Assembly: GCF_026151205.1 (NCBI RefSeq)
Contig: NC_087077.1
Span: 14,728,983-14,792,982 of the forward strand
Source: Bolinopsis microptera
Lineage: Eukaryota > Ctenophora > Tentaculata > Lobata > Bolinopsidae
Direction of reading: 5' to 3'
Length of the DNA: 64,000 nucleotides
Part shown: one piece after another, positions 8,618-23,600 of the stretch
Numbering within the stretch: position 1 is the stretch's first letter
How the letters are laid out: each line of letters opens with the position of its first letter
Notes under the pieces: generated by a model
The model's input: the letters and a program-made list of their open reading frames with translations, nothing else
Database searches by the model: none
What the model was told of the DNA's origin: nothing
Made by a program: the position numbers and the translations under genes

Positions 8618-11600
8618 CTGAAAAGAACCGTAATATAATTTCTCATGATCATTTATGGGGGCTGGCGATAAGAATTTGAAAACGTTGTAAAAATTGCATC
8701 TTCATTAAATAAAAGCAAATCTATTTAGACTCTGAGTAGCATATTACAAAATAATAATTTGATGATTTGGATCGACAAAATTAATAATAGTCCCCCAGCC
8801 GTCCCTTCGTTAGGTACGCTACTGGGTATAAATGCTTGCCAGTACTGTGATTACTTGACGGATGACACTCTTAGCCGAACTGACGAAGTAACAATGGACA
8901 ATGTGATTATTATATTTACCTTCAACTGGAGCAGTCGCTGAATTCACTATTTTTCCCCGTATAATGAAAACCACAGTTGCGATTACCACTCCAGCGAAAA
9001 TAATTGCTGCAGTTGTAATTCCGACCATGCTCAGTGCTGAAACTAAAACAAACATTTCATAACAAGAAAGGAAATCGTGGTCTCAATTCGAGTTCTGATA
9101 AGCAATAAGTAAACTTAATATTAATCACGAAATTGATAACGATCATAAATTATCCTAAGATGGCAAGTACGTACGGTACGTACCTTTAAATTAGCTGTAC
9201 GGTACGTACTTAATAAAGTAGGCTGAAAGGTACAAATCCAGTTGATAGCAATGGAAACAAAAACTAGACGGTACGTGCGCAGATTAATTCAGAAGTAGAA
9301 GAATTGGAACCTTCGCGCGAAATTCTCAAAATTTTTCTGCTTAAACAGTTGGCCCAAATAGTATTCATTCAGTGTTTTAAGTTCTTCGTCAATTTGTGAG
9401 ACCAATTTTAGAGATTACAAGTATATTATGGACAAGCGTAGATTAAGGTTGCGACCTGAGCTAGCTGAAAAGCTGGTGTTCGTATACTGCAACAAAAGGA
9501 TGAAGCTTTGAGTTTAACGATAATTACAAGTAGTAGTAGTGTAGTAGATCCGGTACACAAATTTTCCTTTTGAATCTTTTATTGTTTTAACCACTGTGTT
9601 TATTTTCGACTTCTATTTCAAAAATTATGATGATAATACTAATCAAAAATTGCAAGTAATTCACTGAAGTTGATTCTAAAAATTTGAAAAAAAATTGTAC
9701 CTTACAGTGCCTGTACGGTACGTACCTTTAAAAGTAGCTGTACCGTACGTACTTAAAGCCCTGTACCGTACGTACTTGCCATCTAAGAAATTATCATGTG
9801 AGATAACTCGGTGGAACGGCGAGGAGGAGAGTCATATTTGATTTGGCACGTGATATTGGTTTGGGGATCTGACAGATCACTGATTTGCATATGATTGTCA
9901 CGTGCCCAAAATATGACTCAACTCCCAACCATAATCCATCTGTGCAATACAAATACAATGCAATTAGTAACTTACTGCATCCATCATTGACATTACACGA
10001 ATCAAGTTTTACGGTTTGGCCAACACAGTGACTGAAAAAAGTGCCGAATTAGAGTTTTTCTATTATGGATAAACGCAATAAAATACGTTCATAATCATTT
10101 CTTACAATAACTCGTTTACAATGTTCTCATGATAATGAAATCATTTAATCCAATAGAAATAGAAAATTTGAGCGGACTTTGACTTGAACGCTATATGACC
10201 TAATCCAGTGTCCACTGTCCACATAATGTCCGTTCAAAAAAGTCCAATAAGGTAGTCGTGCTGGATGTTACAAAAATGCAGTGCTTATCAAAATTAGTTA
10301 TCAAGAATAAAATTGAAAGTAGATTATTCTTAGTCAGTAGATCGAAAGTTTACCTGCCACCACAAGAAGGAGCAGGATTGTTGCATGATCTTGACTGGGA
10401 CTTGTTGCCGGTACCAACGGTATAGTCACAGGAACAACCGCTCCAACCACCCCATTCAGACCAGGTCCCGTTAGTGGTAAGACAGCACTTATCGTCACAA
10501 CTTCCTGTATTACTCGTCACTCCAACACAGAAACTGTAAATAAATTCTGGTAAGAAACGTCCATTGACATTAAATGGAAAGTAATATACGATGAAGTATA
10601 GATGCTGAGGATTTACCAAACAATAATAAAATTCCACATCAATCCTTGAACAAACTATAATTTAAAATCAATAAACCTGCCACCACATGAAGGAGAAGGA
10701 CTGGTACAAGATCTGGATCTCTTCCTTGTTCCTGTACCAACAGCATGGTTGCAGGAACAGGTTCCCCAACTTCCCCAGTTAGAAAACCCTCCGTTAATCG
10801 TCTTACAGCACTGGTCATCACAACTCCCTGACATTGAGGCAGATCCCGGACATGAACTGTGGGTTGGGAATTCGCCATGATTTTAAGATTTTTTCACGCT
10901 TTTAATCACATTCAACTTTATGTCACTATCTTTTTTTTGTCTGCTATGAAATACTCAAAATACTTTACGATGCGATGCTTACCTGCCACCACAAGAAGGA
11001 GCAGGATTGTTGCAGGATCTTGACTGAGTCCTAGTGCCGGTACCAGTGGCATGGTTACAGGAACAACTGCTCCAACCACCCCATTTAGACCAAACCCCGT
11101 CAGTGGTAAGACAGCACTGATCGTCACAATGTCCCGTATCAATCGTAGATCCAACACAGGAACTGAAAATAAAATGTCAGTGAGAAGCGTTCATTGGCAT
11201 AAACTGGACTGAACTTATGTTAGCGAACAATTATAGGCGCTAAGCCTTCTGGTGTTCTTATAAATGTAATGTCCGATCAGATAAATTCCGCGGAATTCCT
11301 GCCCAATTAAACTTAAAGTCTGGCTTCCATGTTGATGAACGTTCAAAAATATTTTTGTGTCCATAATCATGTCTACCCAAAATTATTTTCGGTGGCCATC
11401 TAATGTCTGCCCAAAATAAAGTCCGATGACTATAAGATAGATGCTGAAGAGTTACCAAAAATTGCTTAATGGCCATATGTCCGCAATAATAAAATACAAT
11501 ACCAACCCTTGAACAAACTATAATTTAAAATCAATAAACCTGCCACCACAAGAAGGAGAAGGACTGGTACAAGATCTGGATCTGTTCCTTGTCCCTGTAC

Positions 11601-14600
11601 CAACAGCATGGTTGCAGGAACAGGTTCCCCAACTTCCCCAGTTAGAAAACCCTCCGTTAATCGTCTTACAGCACTGGTCATCACAACTCCCTGACATTGA
11701 TGCAGATCCCGGACATGAACTGTGGGTTGAGAATTATCTAAGATTTTAAGATCTTCACACTTTTAATCACATTCAACTTTATGTCACTATCTTTTTTTTC
11801 TCTGCTTTAAATGACTCAAGATACTTTACGATGCGATGCTTACCTGCCACCACAAGAAGGAGCAGGATTGTTGCAGGATCTTGACTGAGTCCTAGTGCCG
11901 GTACCAGTGGCATGGTTACAGGAACAACTGCTCCAACCACCCCATTTAGACCAAACCCCGTCAGTGGTAAGACAGCACTGATCGTCACAATGTCCTGTAT
12001 CAATCGTAGATCCAACACAGGAACTGAAAATAAAATGTCGGTGAGAAGCGTTCATTGGCATAAACTGGACTGAAATTATGTTAGCGAACAATTATAGGCG
12101 CTAAGCCTTCTGGCGTACTTTTAAATGCAATGTCCGATCAATTAAAATCTGCGGAATTCCCGCCCAATTAAACTTAAAGTCTGGCTTCCATGTTGATGAA
12201 CGTTAAAAACATTTTTGTGTCCATAATCATGTCTACCCAAAATTCTTTTCGATGGCTATCTAACGTCCGCCCAAAATAAAGTCCGATGATTATAACAGAG
12301 ATGCTGAAGAGTTACCAAACATTGCTTAATGGCCATATGTCCGCAATAATATAATTTCATATTAAACCTGGGACAAACTATTATTTAAATTCCTTTACCT
12401 GCCACGACAAGAAGGAGAAGGACTGGTACAAGATCTGGATCTGTTCCTTGTCCCTGTACCAACAGTATGGTTGCAGGAACAGGTTCCCCAACTTCCCCAG
12501 TTAGAAAACCCTCCGTTAATCGTCTTACAGCACTGGTCATCACAACTCCCTGACATTGAGGCAGATCCCGGACATGAACTGTGGGTTGAGAATTAGCTAA
12601 GATTTTAAGATTTTTTCACGCTTTTAATCACATTCAACTTTATGTCACTATCTTTTTTTTCTCTGCTTTAAATGACTCAAGATACTTTACGATGCGATGC
12701 TTACCTGCCACCACAAGAAGGAGCAGGATTGTTGCAGGATCTTGACTGAGTCCTAGTGCCGGTACCAGTGGCATGGTTACAGGAACAACTGCTCCAACCA
12801 CCCCATTTAGACCAAACCCCGTCAGTGGTAAGACAGCACTGATCGTCACAATGTCCTGTATCAATCGTAGATCCAACACAGGAACTGAAAATAAAATGTC
12901 GGTGAGAAGCGTTCATTGGCATAAACTGGACTGAAATTATGTTAGCGAACAATTATAGGCGCTAAGCTTTAGGCATCCTTGTAAATGTAATGTCCGAACT
13001 TCAATCAAATAAATTATGCGGAATTCCTGCCCAATCAAACTTAAAGTTTGACTTCTATGTTGATGTACGTTCAAAAACATTTTTGTGTCCATAATCGTGT
13101 CTACCTAAAATTATTTCCGGTGGCCATCTAATGTCAGCCCAAAATGAAGTCCGATAACTATAAGATAGATGCTGAAGAGTTAGCAACCATTGCTTAATGG
13201 CCATATGTGCACATTAATATAATTTCATATTAAACCTAGGACAAACTATTATTTAAATTCCTTTACCTGCCACGACAAGAAGGAGAAGGACTGGTACAAG
13301 ATCTGGATCTGGTCCTTGTTCCTGTACCAACAGCATGGTTGCAGGAACAGGTTCCCCAACTTCCCCAGTTAGAAAACCCTCCGTTAATCGTCTTACAGCA
13401 CTGGTCATCACAACTCCCTGACATTGAGGCAGATCCCGGACATGAACTGTGGGTTGAGAATTCGCCATGATTTTAAGATTTTTTCACGCTTTTAATCACA
13501 TTCAACTTTATGTCACTATCTTTTTTTTCTCTGCTTTAAATGACTCAAGATACTTTACGATGCGATGCTTACCTGCCACCACAAGAAGGAGCAGGATTGT
13601 TGCAGGATCTTGACTGAGTCCTAGTGCCGGTACCAGTGGCATGGTTACAGGAACAACTGCTCCAACCACCCCATTTAGACCAAACCCCGTCAGTGGTAAG
13701 ACAGCACTGATCGTCACAATGTCCCGTATCAATTGTAGATCCAACACAGGAACTGAAAATAAAATGTCGGTGAGAAGCGTTCATTGGCATAAACTGGACT
13801 GAAATTATGTTAGCGAACAATTATAGGCGCTAAGCTTTAGGCATCCTTGTAAATGTAATGTCCGAACTTCAATCAAATAAATTATGCGGAATTCCTGCCC
13901 AATCAAACTTAAAGTTTGACTTCTATGTTGATGTACGTTCAAAAACATTTTTGTGTCCATAATCGTGTCTACCTAAAATTATTTCCGGTGGCCATCTAAT
14001 GTCAGCCCAAAATGAAGTCCGATAACTATAAGATAGATGCTGAAGAGTTACCAAACATTGCTTAATGGCCGTATGTCCAAATTAATATAATTTTATTATT
14101 TCATATTAAACCTAGGACAAACTATTATTTAAATTCCTTTACCTGCCACCACATGAAGGAGAAGGACTGGTACAAGATCTGGATCTGTTCCTTGTTCCTG
14201 TACCAACAGCATGGTTGCAGGAACAGGTTCCCCAACTTCCCCAGTTAGAAAACCCTCCGTTAATCGTCTTACAGCACTGGTCATCACAACTCCCTGACAT
14301 TGAGGCAGATCCCGGACATGAACTGTGGGTTGGGAATTCGCCATGATTTTAAGATTTTTTCACGCTTTTAATCACATTCAACTTTATGTCACTATCTTTT
14401 TTTTCTCTGCTATAAAATACTCAAAATACTTTACGATGCGATGCTTACCTGCCACCACAAGAAGGAGCAGGATTGTTGCAGGATCTTGACTGAGTCCTAG
14501 TGCCGGTACCAGTGGCATGGTTACAGGAACAACTGCTCCAACCACCCCATTTAGACCAAACCCCGTCAGTGGTAAGACAGCACTGATCGTCACAATGTCC

Positions 14601-17600
14601 GTATCAATCGTAGATCCAACACAGGAACTGAACATAAAATGTCGGTGAGAAGCGTTCATTGGCATAAACTGGACTGAAATTATGTTAGCGAACAATTATA
14701 GGCGCTAAGCTTTAGGCATCCTTGTAAATGTAATGTCCAAACTCTGATTAGATAAATTCTGCGGAATTCATGCCCAATTAAACTTAAAGTTTGGATTCCA
14801 TGTTCATGAACGTTCAAAAACATTTTTGTGTCCATAATCATGTCTACCCAAAATTATTTCCGGTGGTTATCTAATGTCAGCCCAAAATGAAGTCCGATAA
14901 CTATAAGATAGATGCTGAAGAGTTACCAAACATTGCTTAATGGCCGTATGTCCAAATTAATATAATTTTATTATTTCATATTAAACCTAGGACAAACTAT
15001 TATTTAAATTCCTTTACCTGCCACCACATGAAGGAGAAGGACTGGTACAAGATCTGGATCTGTTCCTTGTTCCTGTACCAACAGCATGGTTGCAGGAACA
15101 GGTTCCCCAACTTCCCCAGTTAGAAAACCCTCCGTTAATCGTCTTACAGCACTGGTCATCACAACTCCCTGACATTGAGGCAGATCCCGGACATGAACTG
15201 TGGGTTGAGAATTCGTCATGATTTTAAGATTTTTTCACGCTTTTAATCACATTCAACTTTATGTCACTATTTTTTTTTCTCTGCTTTAAATGACTCAAGA
15301 TACTTTACGATGCGATGCTTACCTGCCACCACAAGAAGGAGCAGGATTGTTGCAGGATCTTGACTGAGTCCTAGTGCCGGTACCAGTGGCATGGTTACAG
15401 GAACAACTGCTCCAACCACCCCATTTAGACCAAACCCCGTCAGTGGTAAGACAGCACTGATCGTCACAATGTCCCGTATCAATCGTAGATCCAACACAGG
15501 AACTGAAAATAAAATGTCGGTGAGAAGCGTTCATTGGCATAAACTGGACTGAAATTATGTTAGCGAACAATTATAGGCGCTAAGCCTTCTGGCGTACTTT
15601 TAAATGTAATATCCGATCAGATAAAATCTGCAGAATTCCTGCCCAATTAAGCTTAAAGTCTGGTTTCATGTTGATATACGGTCAAAAACATTTTTGTGTC
15701 CATAATCATGTCTACCCAAAATTATATCCGGTGTCCATCTAATGTCAGCCCAAAATGAAGTCCGATAACTGTAAGATAGATGCTTAAGAGTTACCAAACA
15801 TTATTTAAATATGGCTATATGTCCACAGTAATATAATTTCATATTAAAAGTTAAAACTAGGACAAACTATTATTTAAATTCCTTTACCTGCCACGACAAG
15901 AAGGAGAAGGACTGGTACAAGATCTGGATCTCTTCCTTGTCCCTGTACCAACAGCATGGTTGCAGGAACAGGTTCCCCAGCTTCCCCAGTTAGAAAACCG
16001 TCCGTTAATCGTCTTACAGCACTGGTCATCACAACTCCCTGACATTGAGGCAGATCCCGGACATGAACTGTGGGTTGAGAATTCGTCATGATTTTAAGAT
16101 TTTTTCACGCTTTTAATCACATTCAACTTTATGTCACTATTTTTTTTTCTCTGCTTTAAATGACTCAAGATACTTTACGATGCGATGCTTACCTGCCACC
16201 ACAAGAAGGAGCAGGATTGTTGCAGGATCTTGACTGAGTCCTAGTGCCGGTACCAGTGGCATGGTTACAGGAACAACTGCTCCAACCACCCCATTTAGAC
16301 CAAACCCCGTCAGTGGTAAGACAGCACTGATCGTCACAATGTCCCGTATCAATCGTAGATCCAACACAAGAACTGAACATAAAATGTCGGTGAGAAGCGT
16401 TCATTGGCATAAACTGGACTGAAATTATGTTAGCGAACAATTATAGGCGCTAAGCCTTCTGGCGTACTTTTAAATGTAATGTCAGAACTTCAATCAAATA
16501 AATTATGCGGAATTCCTGCCCAATCAAACTTAAAGTCTGGCTTCATGTTAATGTACGGTCAAAAACATTTTTGTGTCCATAATCATGTCTACCCAAAATT
16601 ATATCCGGTGTCCATCTAATGTCAGCCCAAAATGAAGTCCGATAACTATAAGATAGATGCTTAAGAGTTACCAAACATTATTTAAATATGGCTATATATC
16701 CACAGTAATATAATTTCATATTAAAAGTTAAAACTAGGACAAACTATTATTTAAATTCCTTTACCTGCCACGACAAGAAGGAGAAGGACTGGTACAAGAT
16801 CTGGATCTCTTCCTTGTCCCTGTACCAACAGCATGGTTGCAGGAACAGGTTCCCCAGCTTCCCCAGTTAGAAAACCGTCCGTTAATCGTCTTACAGCACT
16901 GGTCATCACAACTCCCTGACATTGAGGCAGATCCCGGACATGAACTGTGGGTTGGGAATTCGCTAAGATTTTAAGATCTACACGCTTTTAATCACATTCA
17001 ACATTATATCACTACAATTGTTTCCTCTGTTTTAAAAGACTCTTTACGATGCGATGCTTACCTGCCACCACAAGAAGGAGCAGGATTGTTGCAGGATCTT
17101 GACTGAGTCCTAGTGCCGGTACCAGTGGCATGGTTACAGGAACAACTGCTCCAACCACCCCATTTAGACCAAACCCCGTCAGTGGTAAGACAGCACTGAT
17201 CGTCACAATGTCCTGTATCAATCGTAGATCCAACACAGGAACTGAAAATAAAATGTCGGTGAGAAGCGTACATTAGCATAAACTGGACTGAAATTATGTT
17301 AGCGAACAATTATAGGCGCTACGGCTAAGCCTTCTGGCGTACTTTTAAATGTAATGTCCGATCAATTAAAGTCTGCGGAATTCCCGCCCAATTAAACTTA
17401 AAGTGTGGCTTCCATGTTGATGAACGTTAAAAACATTTTTGTGTCCATAATCATGTCTACCCAAAATTCTTTTCGATGGCTATCTAACGTCCGCCCAAAA
17501 TAAAGTCCGATGATTATAAGTTATAACAGAGATGCTTAATGGCCATATGTCCGCAATAATATAATTTCATATTAAACCATGGACAAATCATTATTTAAAT

Positions 17601-20600
17601 TCCTTTACCTGCCACGACAAGAAGGAGAAGGACTGGTACAAGATCTGGATCTCTTCCTTGTCCCTGTACCAACAGCATGGTTGCAGGAACAGGTTCCCCA
17701 GCTTCCCCAGTTAGAAAACCGTCCGTTAATCGTCTTACAGCACTGGTCATCACAACTCCCTGACATTGAGGCAGATCCCGGACATGAACTGTGGGTTGAG
17801 AATTCGCCATGATTTTAAGATTTTTTCACGCTTTTAATCACATTCAACATTATATCACTACAATTTTTTCCTCTGTTTTAAAAGACTCAAGAATCTTTAC
17901 AATTCGATGCTTACCTGCCACCACAAGAAGGAGCAGGATTGTTGCAGGATCTTGACTGAGTCCTAGTGCCGGTACCAGTGGCATGGTTACAGGAACAACT
18001 GCTCCAACCACCCCATTTAGACCAAACCCCGTCAGTGGTAAGACAGCACTGATCGTCACAATGTCCTGTATCAATCGTAGATCCAACACAGGAACTGAAA
18101 ATAAAATGTCGGTGAGAAGCGTACATTAGCATAAACTGGACTGAAATTATGTTAGCGAACAATTATAGGCGCTACGGCTAAGCCTTCTGGCGTACTTTTA
18201 AATGTAATGTCCGATCAATTAAAGTCTGCGGAATTCCCGCCCAATTAAACTTAAAGTGTGGCTTCCATGTTGATGAACGTTAAAAACATTTTTGTGTCCA
18301 TAATCATGTCTACCCAAAATTCTTTTCGATGGCTATCTAACATACATACATGTTACATGGCGAGATCTCCATCCAAAAGGATTAGTCTGCGTCATCTGCG
18401 TCATTACTTTGTATTATACAACTTCGGCGGGTAATATTTCTCCATCCTTTTCGATCTGCAGCCAATCTTCTCATACAATCAATCGTGAGTCCATTACGAT
18501 CCAATCTCTGCTCAGCATCTTCAATAAATACATCATTTAAGCTCTTCCTAGGCCTGCCTCTTGATCGTTTCCCATGCTTGGGTTTCCATTCAAGTAGATA
18601 GTTAGGTAACCGATCTTCAGGCATTCTACTGACATGTCCAAACCAACGTAGCCGTTTTGTTGCTATTATGTCAGTAAGAGCAGTTATTGAAGCCCTTCTT
18701 AAAACATCTTCATTTCTTACTCGATGGAACCACCTCACTCTCAGGATTCTGCGTAAGCAGTACTGATGGAAAGACTCTAATCTTCTTGTCTGCACTTGAG
18801 TCGTGTTCCATATCTCACTTCCGTAGGTCAGAATGGTAAGAACAGCTGCGATGTAGATTCGCACTTTGTTGTTAATGCTTATGTTCTTATTCTTCCAAAT
18901 GTTATTGAGTTGGTTAAAAGCTCCGGTTGCTTTTCCAATCCTGACACTTATTTCTTTATCGATCTTGCCATCCGATGTAATTTTGGCACCCAAATAAGTG
19001 AATTGAGTGACCTGCTTTGCAGAGTTTCCATCGACAGTAATATCTATGGTCCTATTCTCTGGGAGTGGGTGCTGCGACGTATCTTTCCCAATTACCATGA
19101 TCTCTGTTTTCTTTGCGTTCATCTTTAAACCCCCAAGCCCACAGTATTTCGCAATATTGTCCGTTGTTTCTTGCAGTCCCTCGACAGTGTCATCCATGCC
19201 TGCTATGTCATCAGCATAGTCCAAATCAATGACACATTTTTCCGGTTGTCTGGAACTTTGTCTGTACTGAAGAGTAAAACCACGCGATATATTTTTAAAC
19301 TTCTCGGCAAGTTCTAATCCCCAGTTAAGTACAAGGTTGAAAATGGGAGGCCCTTGCACATCACCTTGTCCAGTCCCCGAATCGACATCAAACCATCTTG
19401 TCAATTCCCCATTGACACGAACTGCACTTTCAGTTGCTCTAAAGAACGCTTTGAAAACATTGATGTATTTTGTTGGAAGACCATAATGTTCAAAAGCTTT
19501 CCAAATAAAGTCACGATTGATTGAATCAAAAGCAGCTTTAAAATCAATAAAGTTTATATACAAAGGGACGTTGAATTCTATACAATTGTGTATTATACAA
19601 TGAAGGGAGTATAGCTGATCTATACAAGAACGGTTTCTCCTGAAACCACACTGATTTTCTCTAAGTAACTTTTCAAGCCCATTACTTAGTCTTTTTAACA
19701 ACACGATTTGAAATAACTTCGATACGGTGGAGCGTAGAGTTATCCCTCTGTTGTTGTTGCAATATGTGAGGTCCCCTTTCTTTGGGATGATGGTGATGAT
19801 TCCTTTCCTCCAATCACTAGGAATATCCTCACTTTTCCATACAGTTTCAAACAAATCTTTTAACCAAGGCAGAAGTCCAGGAGAACCGTACTTTAACTGC
19901 TCATTTGAAATTTCATCAATTCCAGCACTTTTGTAGTTCTTCAACTTCTTGATAGCTTCCTCAATTTCAAACAAGGCTATCTAACGTCCGCCCAAAATAA
20001 AGTCCGATGATTATAACAGAGATGCTGAAGAGTTACCAAACATTGCTCAATGGCCATATGTCCGTAATAATATAATTTCATATTAAACCTGGGACAAACT
20101 TTTATTTAAATTCCTTTACCTGCCACGACAAGAAGGAGAAGGACTGGTACAAGATCTGGATCTGATCCTTGTTCCTGTACCAACAGCATGGTTGCAGGAA
20201 CAGGTTCCCCAACTTCCCCAGTTAGAAAACCCTCCGTTAATCGTCTTACAGCACTGATCATCACAACTCCCTGACATTGAGGCAGATCCCGGACATGAAC
20301 TGCGGGTTGAGAATTCGCCATGATTTTAAGATTTTTTCACGCTTTTAATCACATTCAACTTTATGTCACTATCTTTTTTTTTCTCTGCTTTAAAAGACTC
20401 AAGATACTTTACGATGCGATGCTTACCTGCCACCACAAGAAGGAGCAGGATTCTTGCAAGATCTTGACTGAGTCCTAGTGCCGGTACCAGTGGCATGGTT
20501 ACAGGAACAACTGCTCCAACCACCCCATTTAGACCAAACCCCGTCAGTGGTAAGACAGCACTGATCGTCACAATGTCCTGTATCAATCGTAGATCCAACA

Positions 20601-23600
20601 CAGGAACTGAAAATGAAATGTCGGTGAGAAGTGTTCATTGGCATAAACTGGACTGAAATTATGTTAGCGAACAATTATAGGCGCTAAGCCTTCTGGCGTA
20701 CTTTTAAATATAATATCCGATCAGATAAATTCTGCGGAATTCCTGCCCAATTAAACTTAAAGTTTGGCTTCATGTTGATGTACGGTCAAAAACATTTTTG
20801 TGTCCATAATCAAGTCTACCCAAAATTATTTCCGGTGGTCATCTAATGTCAGCCCAAAATGAAGTCCGATAACTATAGGATATATGCTGAAGAGTTACTA
20901 AACATTGCTTTTCCTTTACCTGCCACGACATGAAGGAGAAGGACTGGTACAAGATCTGGATCTCTTCCTTGTTCCTGTACCAACAGCATGGTTGCAGAAA
21001 CAGGTTCCCCAACTTCCCCAGTTAGAAAACCCTCCGTTAATCGTCTTACAGCACTGACCATCACAACTCCCTGACATTGAGGCAGATCCCGGACATGAAC
21101 TGTGGGTTGAGAATTCGCCATGATTTTAAGATTTTTTCACGCTTTTAATCACATTCAACTTTATGTCACTATCTTTTTTTTTCTCTGCTTCAAATGACTC
21201 AAGATACTTTACGATGCGATGCTTACCTGCCACCACAAGAAGGAGCAGGATTGTTGCAGGATCTTGACTGAGTCCTAGTGCCGGTACCAATGGCATGGTT
21301 ACAGGAACAACTGCTCCAACCACCCCATTTAGACCAAACCCCGTCAGTGGTAAGACAGCACTGATCGTCACAATGTCCTGTATCAATCGTAGATCCAACA
21401 CAGGAACTGAAAATAAAATGTCGGTGAGAAGCGTTCATTGGCATAATAAACTTGACTGAGATTATGTTAGCGAACAATTATAGGCGCTAAGCCTTCTGGC
21501 GTACGGTCAAACAAGGTTGTTAAATACGTCAAATTTTCGTGAAAGAATACGACGTATTCGGTTCTAATAAAGAATACGTCGTAATACGCCGGAATACGGT
21601 AATTTCTATGGATTGTTAATTACGTCCACGAATACGCCATAATACGCCGTAATACGCTGATTTGTCAAAATTAAACATTACAGCTGCGCGCCACCCTCAT
21701 CATTGATCATGCATTAAAGGAGTGCAGTTATACATGATAACTTAAATTTGTAATCAAATTTCATGGATAATAAGCTAACATTTTTTGCGAAATTATCAAT
21801 TACATATTAATACATATTTAATGATTTCGTTTCCTAAAACGATCTCGCAATTATCAAAGTTTAAGACCATTTTCTAAAGTTCAGTCCCCTCAACATATTT
21901 GAATTTTTGAATTTTTTGAATAAAGAATACGTCGTAATACGTCAATTTTCGAGGATTAATACGTATTCGTATTCCAATACGTATTCCCTCCTAATACGTA
22001 TTTAACAACCTTGCGGTCAAAAACATTTTTGTGTCAATAATCATGTCTACCCAATATTATTTCCGGTGGCCATCTAATGTCAGCCCAAAATGAAGTCCGA
22101 TAACTATAAGATAGATGCTGAAGAGTTACCAAACATTGCTTAATGGCCATATGTCCACATTAATATAATTTTTTTATTTCATATTAAACCTAGGACAATT
22201 TATTATTTAAATTCCTTTACCTGCCACGACATGAAGGAGAAGGACTGGTACAAGATCTGGATCTCTTCCTTGTTCCTGTACCAACAGCATGGTTGCAGGA
22301 ACAGGTTCCCCAACTTCCCCAGTTAGAAAACCCTCCGTTAATCGTCTTACAGCACTGGTCATCACAACTCCCTGACATTGAGGCAGATCCCGGACATGAA
22401 CTGTGGGTTGAGAATTCGTCATGATTTTAAGATCTTCACGCTTTTAATCACATTCAACTTTATGTCACTATCTTTTTTTTTCTCTGCTTTAAATGACTCA
22501 AGATAAGATGAGTAAGTGGGGCTTTGTTTAAGAGTCGCATGAGTACGTAATGTTGATAGGTGAAAATTCTGTTTTTCCTCCACTAGCGAGCTCAACAAGT
22601 GAAACAAGTAGTTAATGACACAAAAATATTTTCGATGGTTTACATCTTCATCAGTTCTGAAATTTATCAATTAAAATTAAATATAACGACAGGGAACATA
22701 TGTGGTAAAACTCTGACAGAAAAATATATTAAATACTACGATACGAAGAATTATGACATACACTGATTACAAAATCTGATAACACCGGTTTAGCCGGATT
22801 TACTTGGACTAAATTTAGTGTTGAACAGTTGCACCTGTGCTACAGTTTGTTTTGTTTAAGTTTAAGTGACGTTAGTTTTCCAATTCGTAGGTGTTTTGTA
22901 CTTTTATGTTTTGTTTAGTTTTGTAATCAGTTTATGTCATAATTCTTCGTATCGTAGTATCTAATATATTTTTCTGTCAGAGTTTTACCACATAATATGT
23001 TCCTTGTCGTTATATTTAATTTAAATTGATAAATTTCAGAACTGATGAAGATTTAGACCATCGAACATATTTTTGTGTCATTAACTACTTGTTTCACTTG
23101 TTGAGCTCGCTAGTGGAGGAAAAACAGAATTTTCACCTATCAACATGACTCAAGATACTTTACGATGCGATGCTTACCTGCCACCACAAGAAGGAGCAGG
23201 ATTGTTGCAGGATCTTGACTGAGTCCTAGTGCCGGTACCAGTGGCATGGTTACAGGAACAACTGCTCCAACCACCCCATTTAGACCAAACCCCGTCAGTG
23301 GTAAGACAGCACTGATCGTCACAATGTCCTGTATTAATCGTAGATCCAACACAGGAACTGAAAATAAAATGTCGGTGAGAAGCGTTCATTGGCATAATAA
23401 ACTGGACTGAGATTATGTTAGCGAACAATTATAGGTGCTAAGCCTTCTGGCGTACGGTCAAAAACATTTTTGTGTCAATAATCATGTCTACCCAATATTA
23501 TTTCCGGTGGCCATCTATTGTCAGCCCAAAATGAAGTCCGATAACTATAAGATAGATGCTGAAGAGTTACCAAACATTGCTTAATGGCCATAATATGTCC

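Noticed and set aside
22419-22670. Minus-strand ORF reading MINFRTDEDVNHRKYF
   Set aside because: It runs across an arm of the foldback element and recurs at 29474-29782; no family recognised and no coding need.
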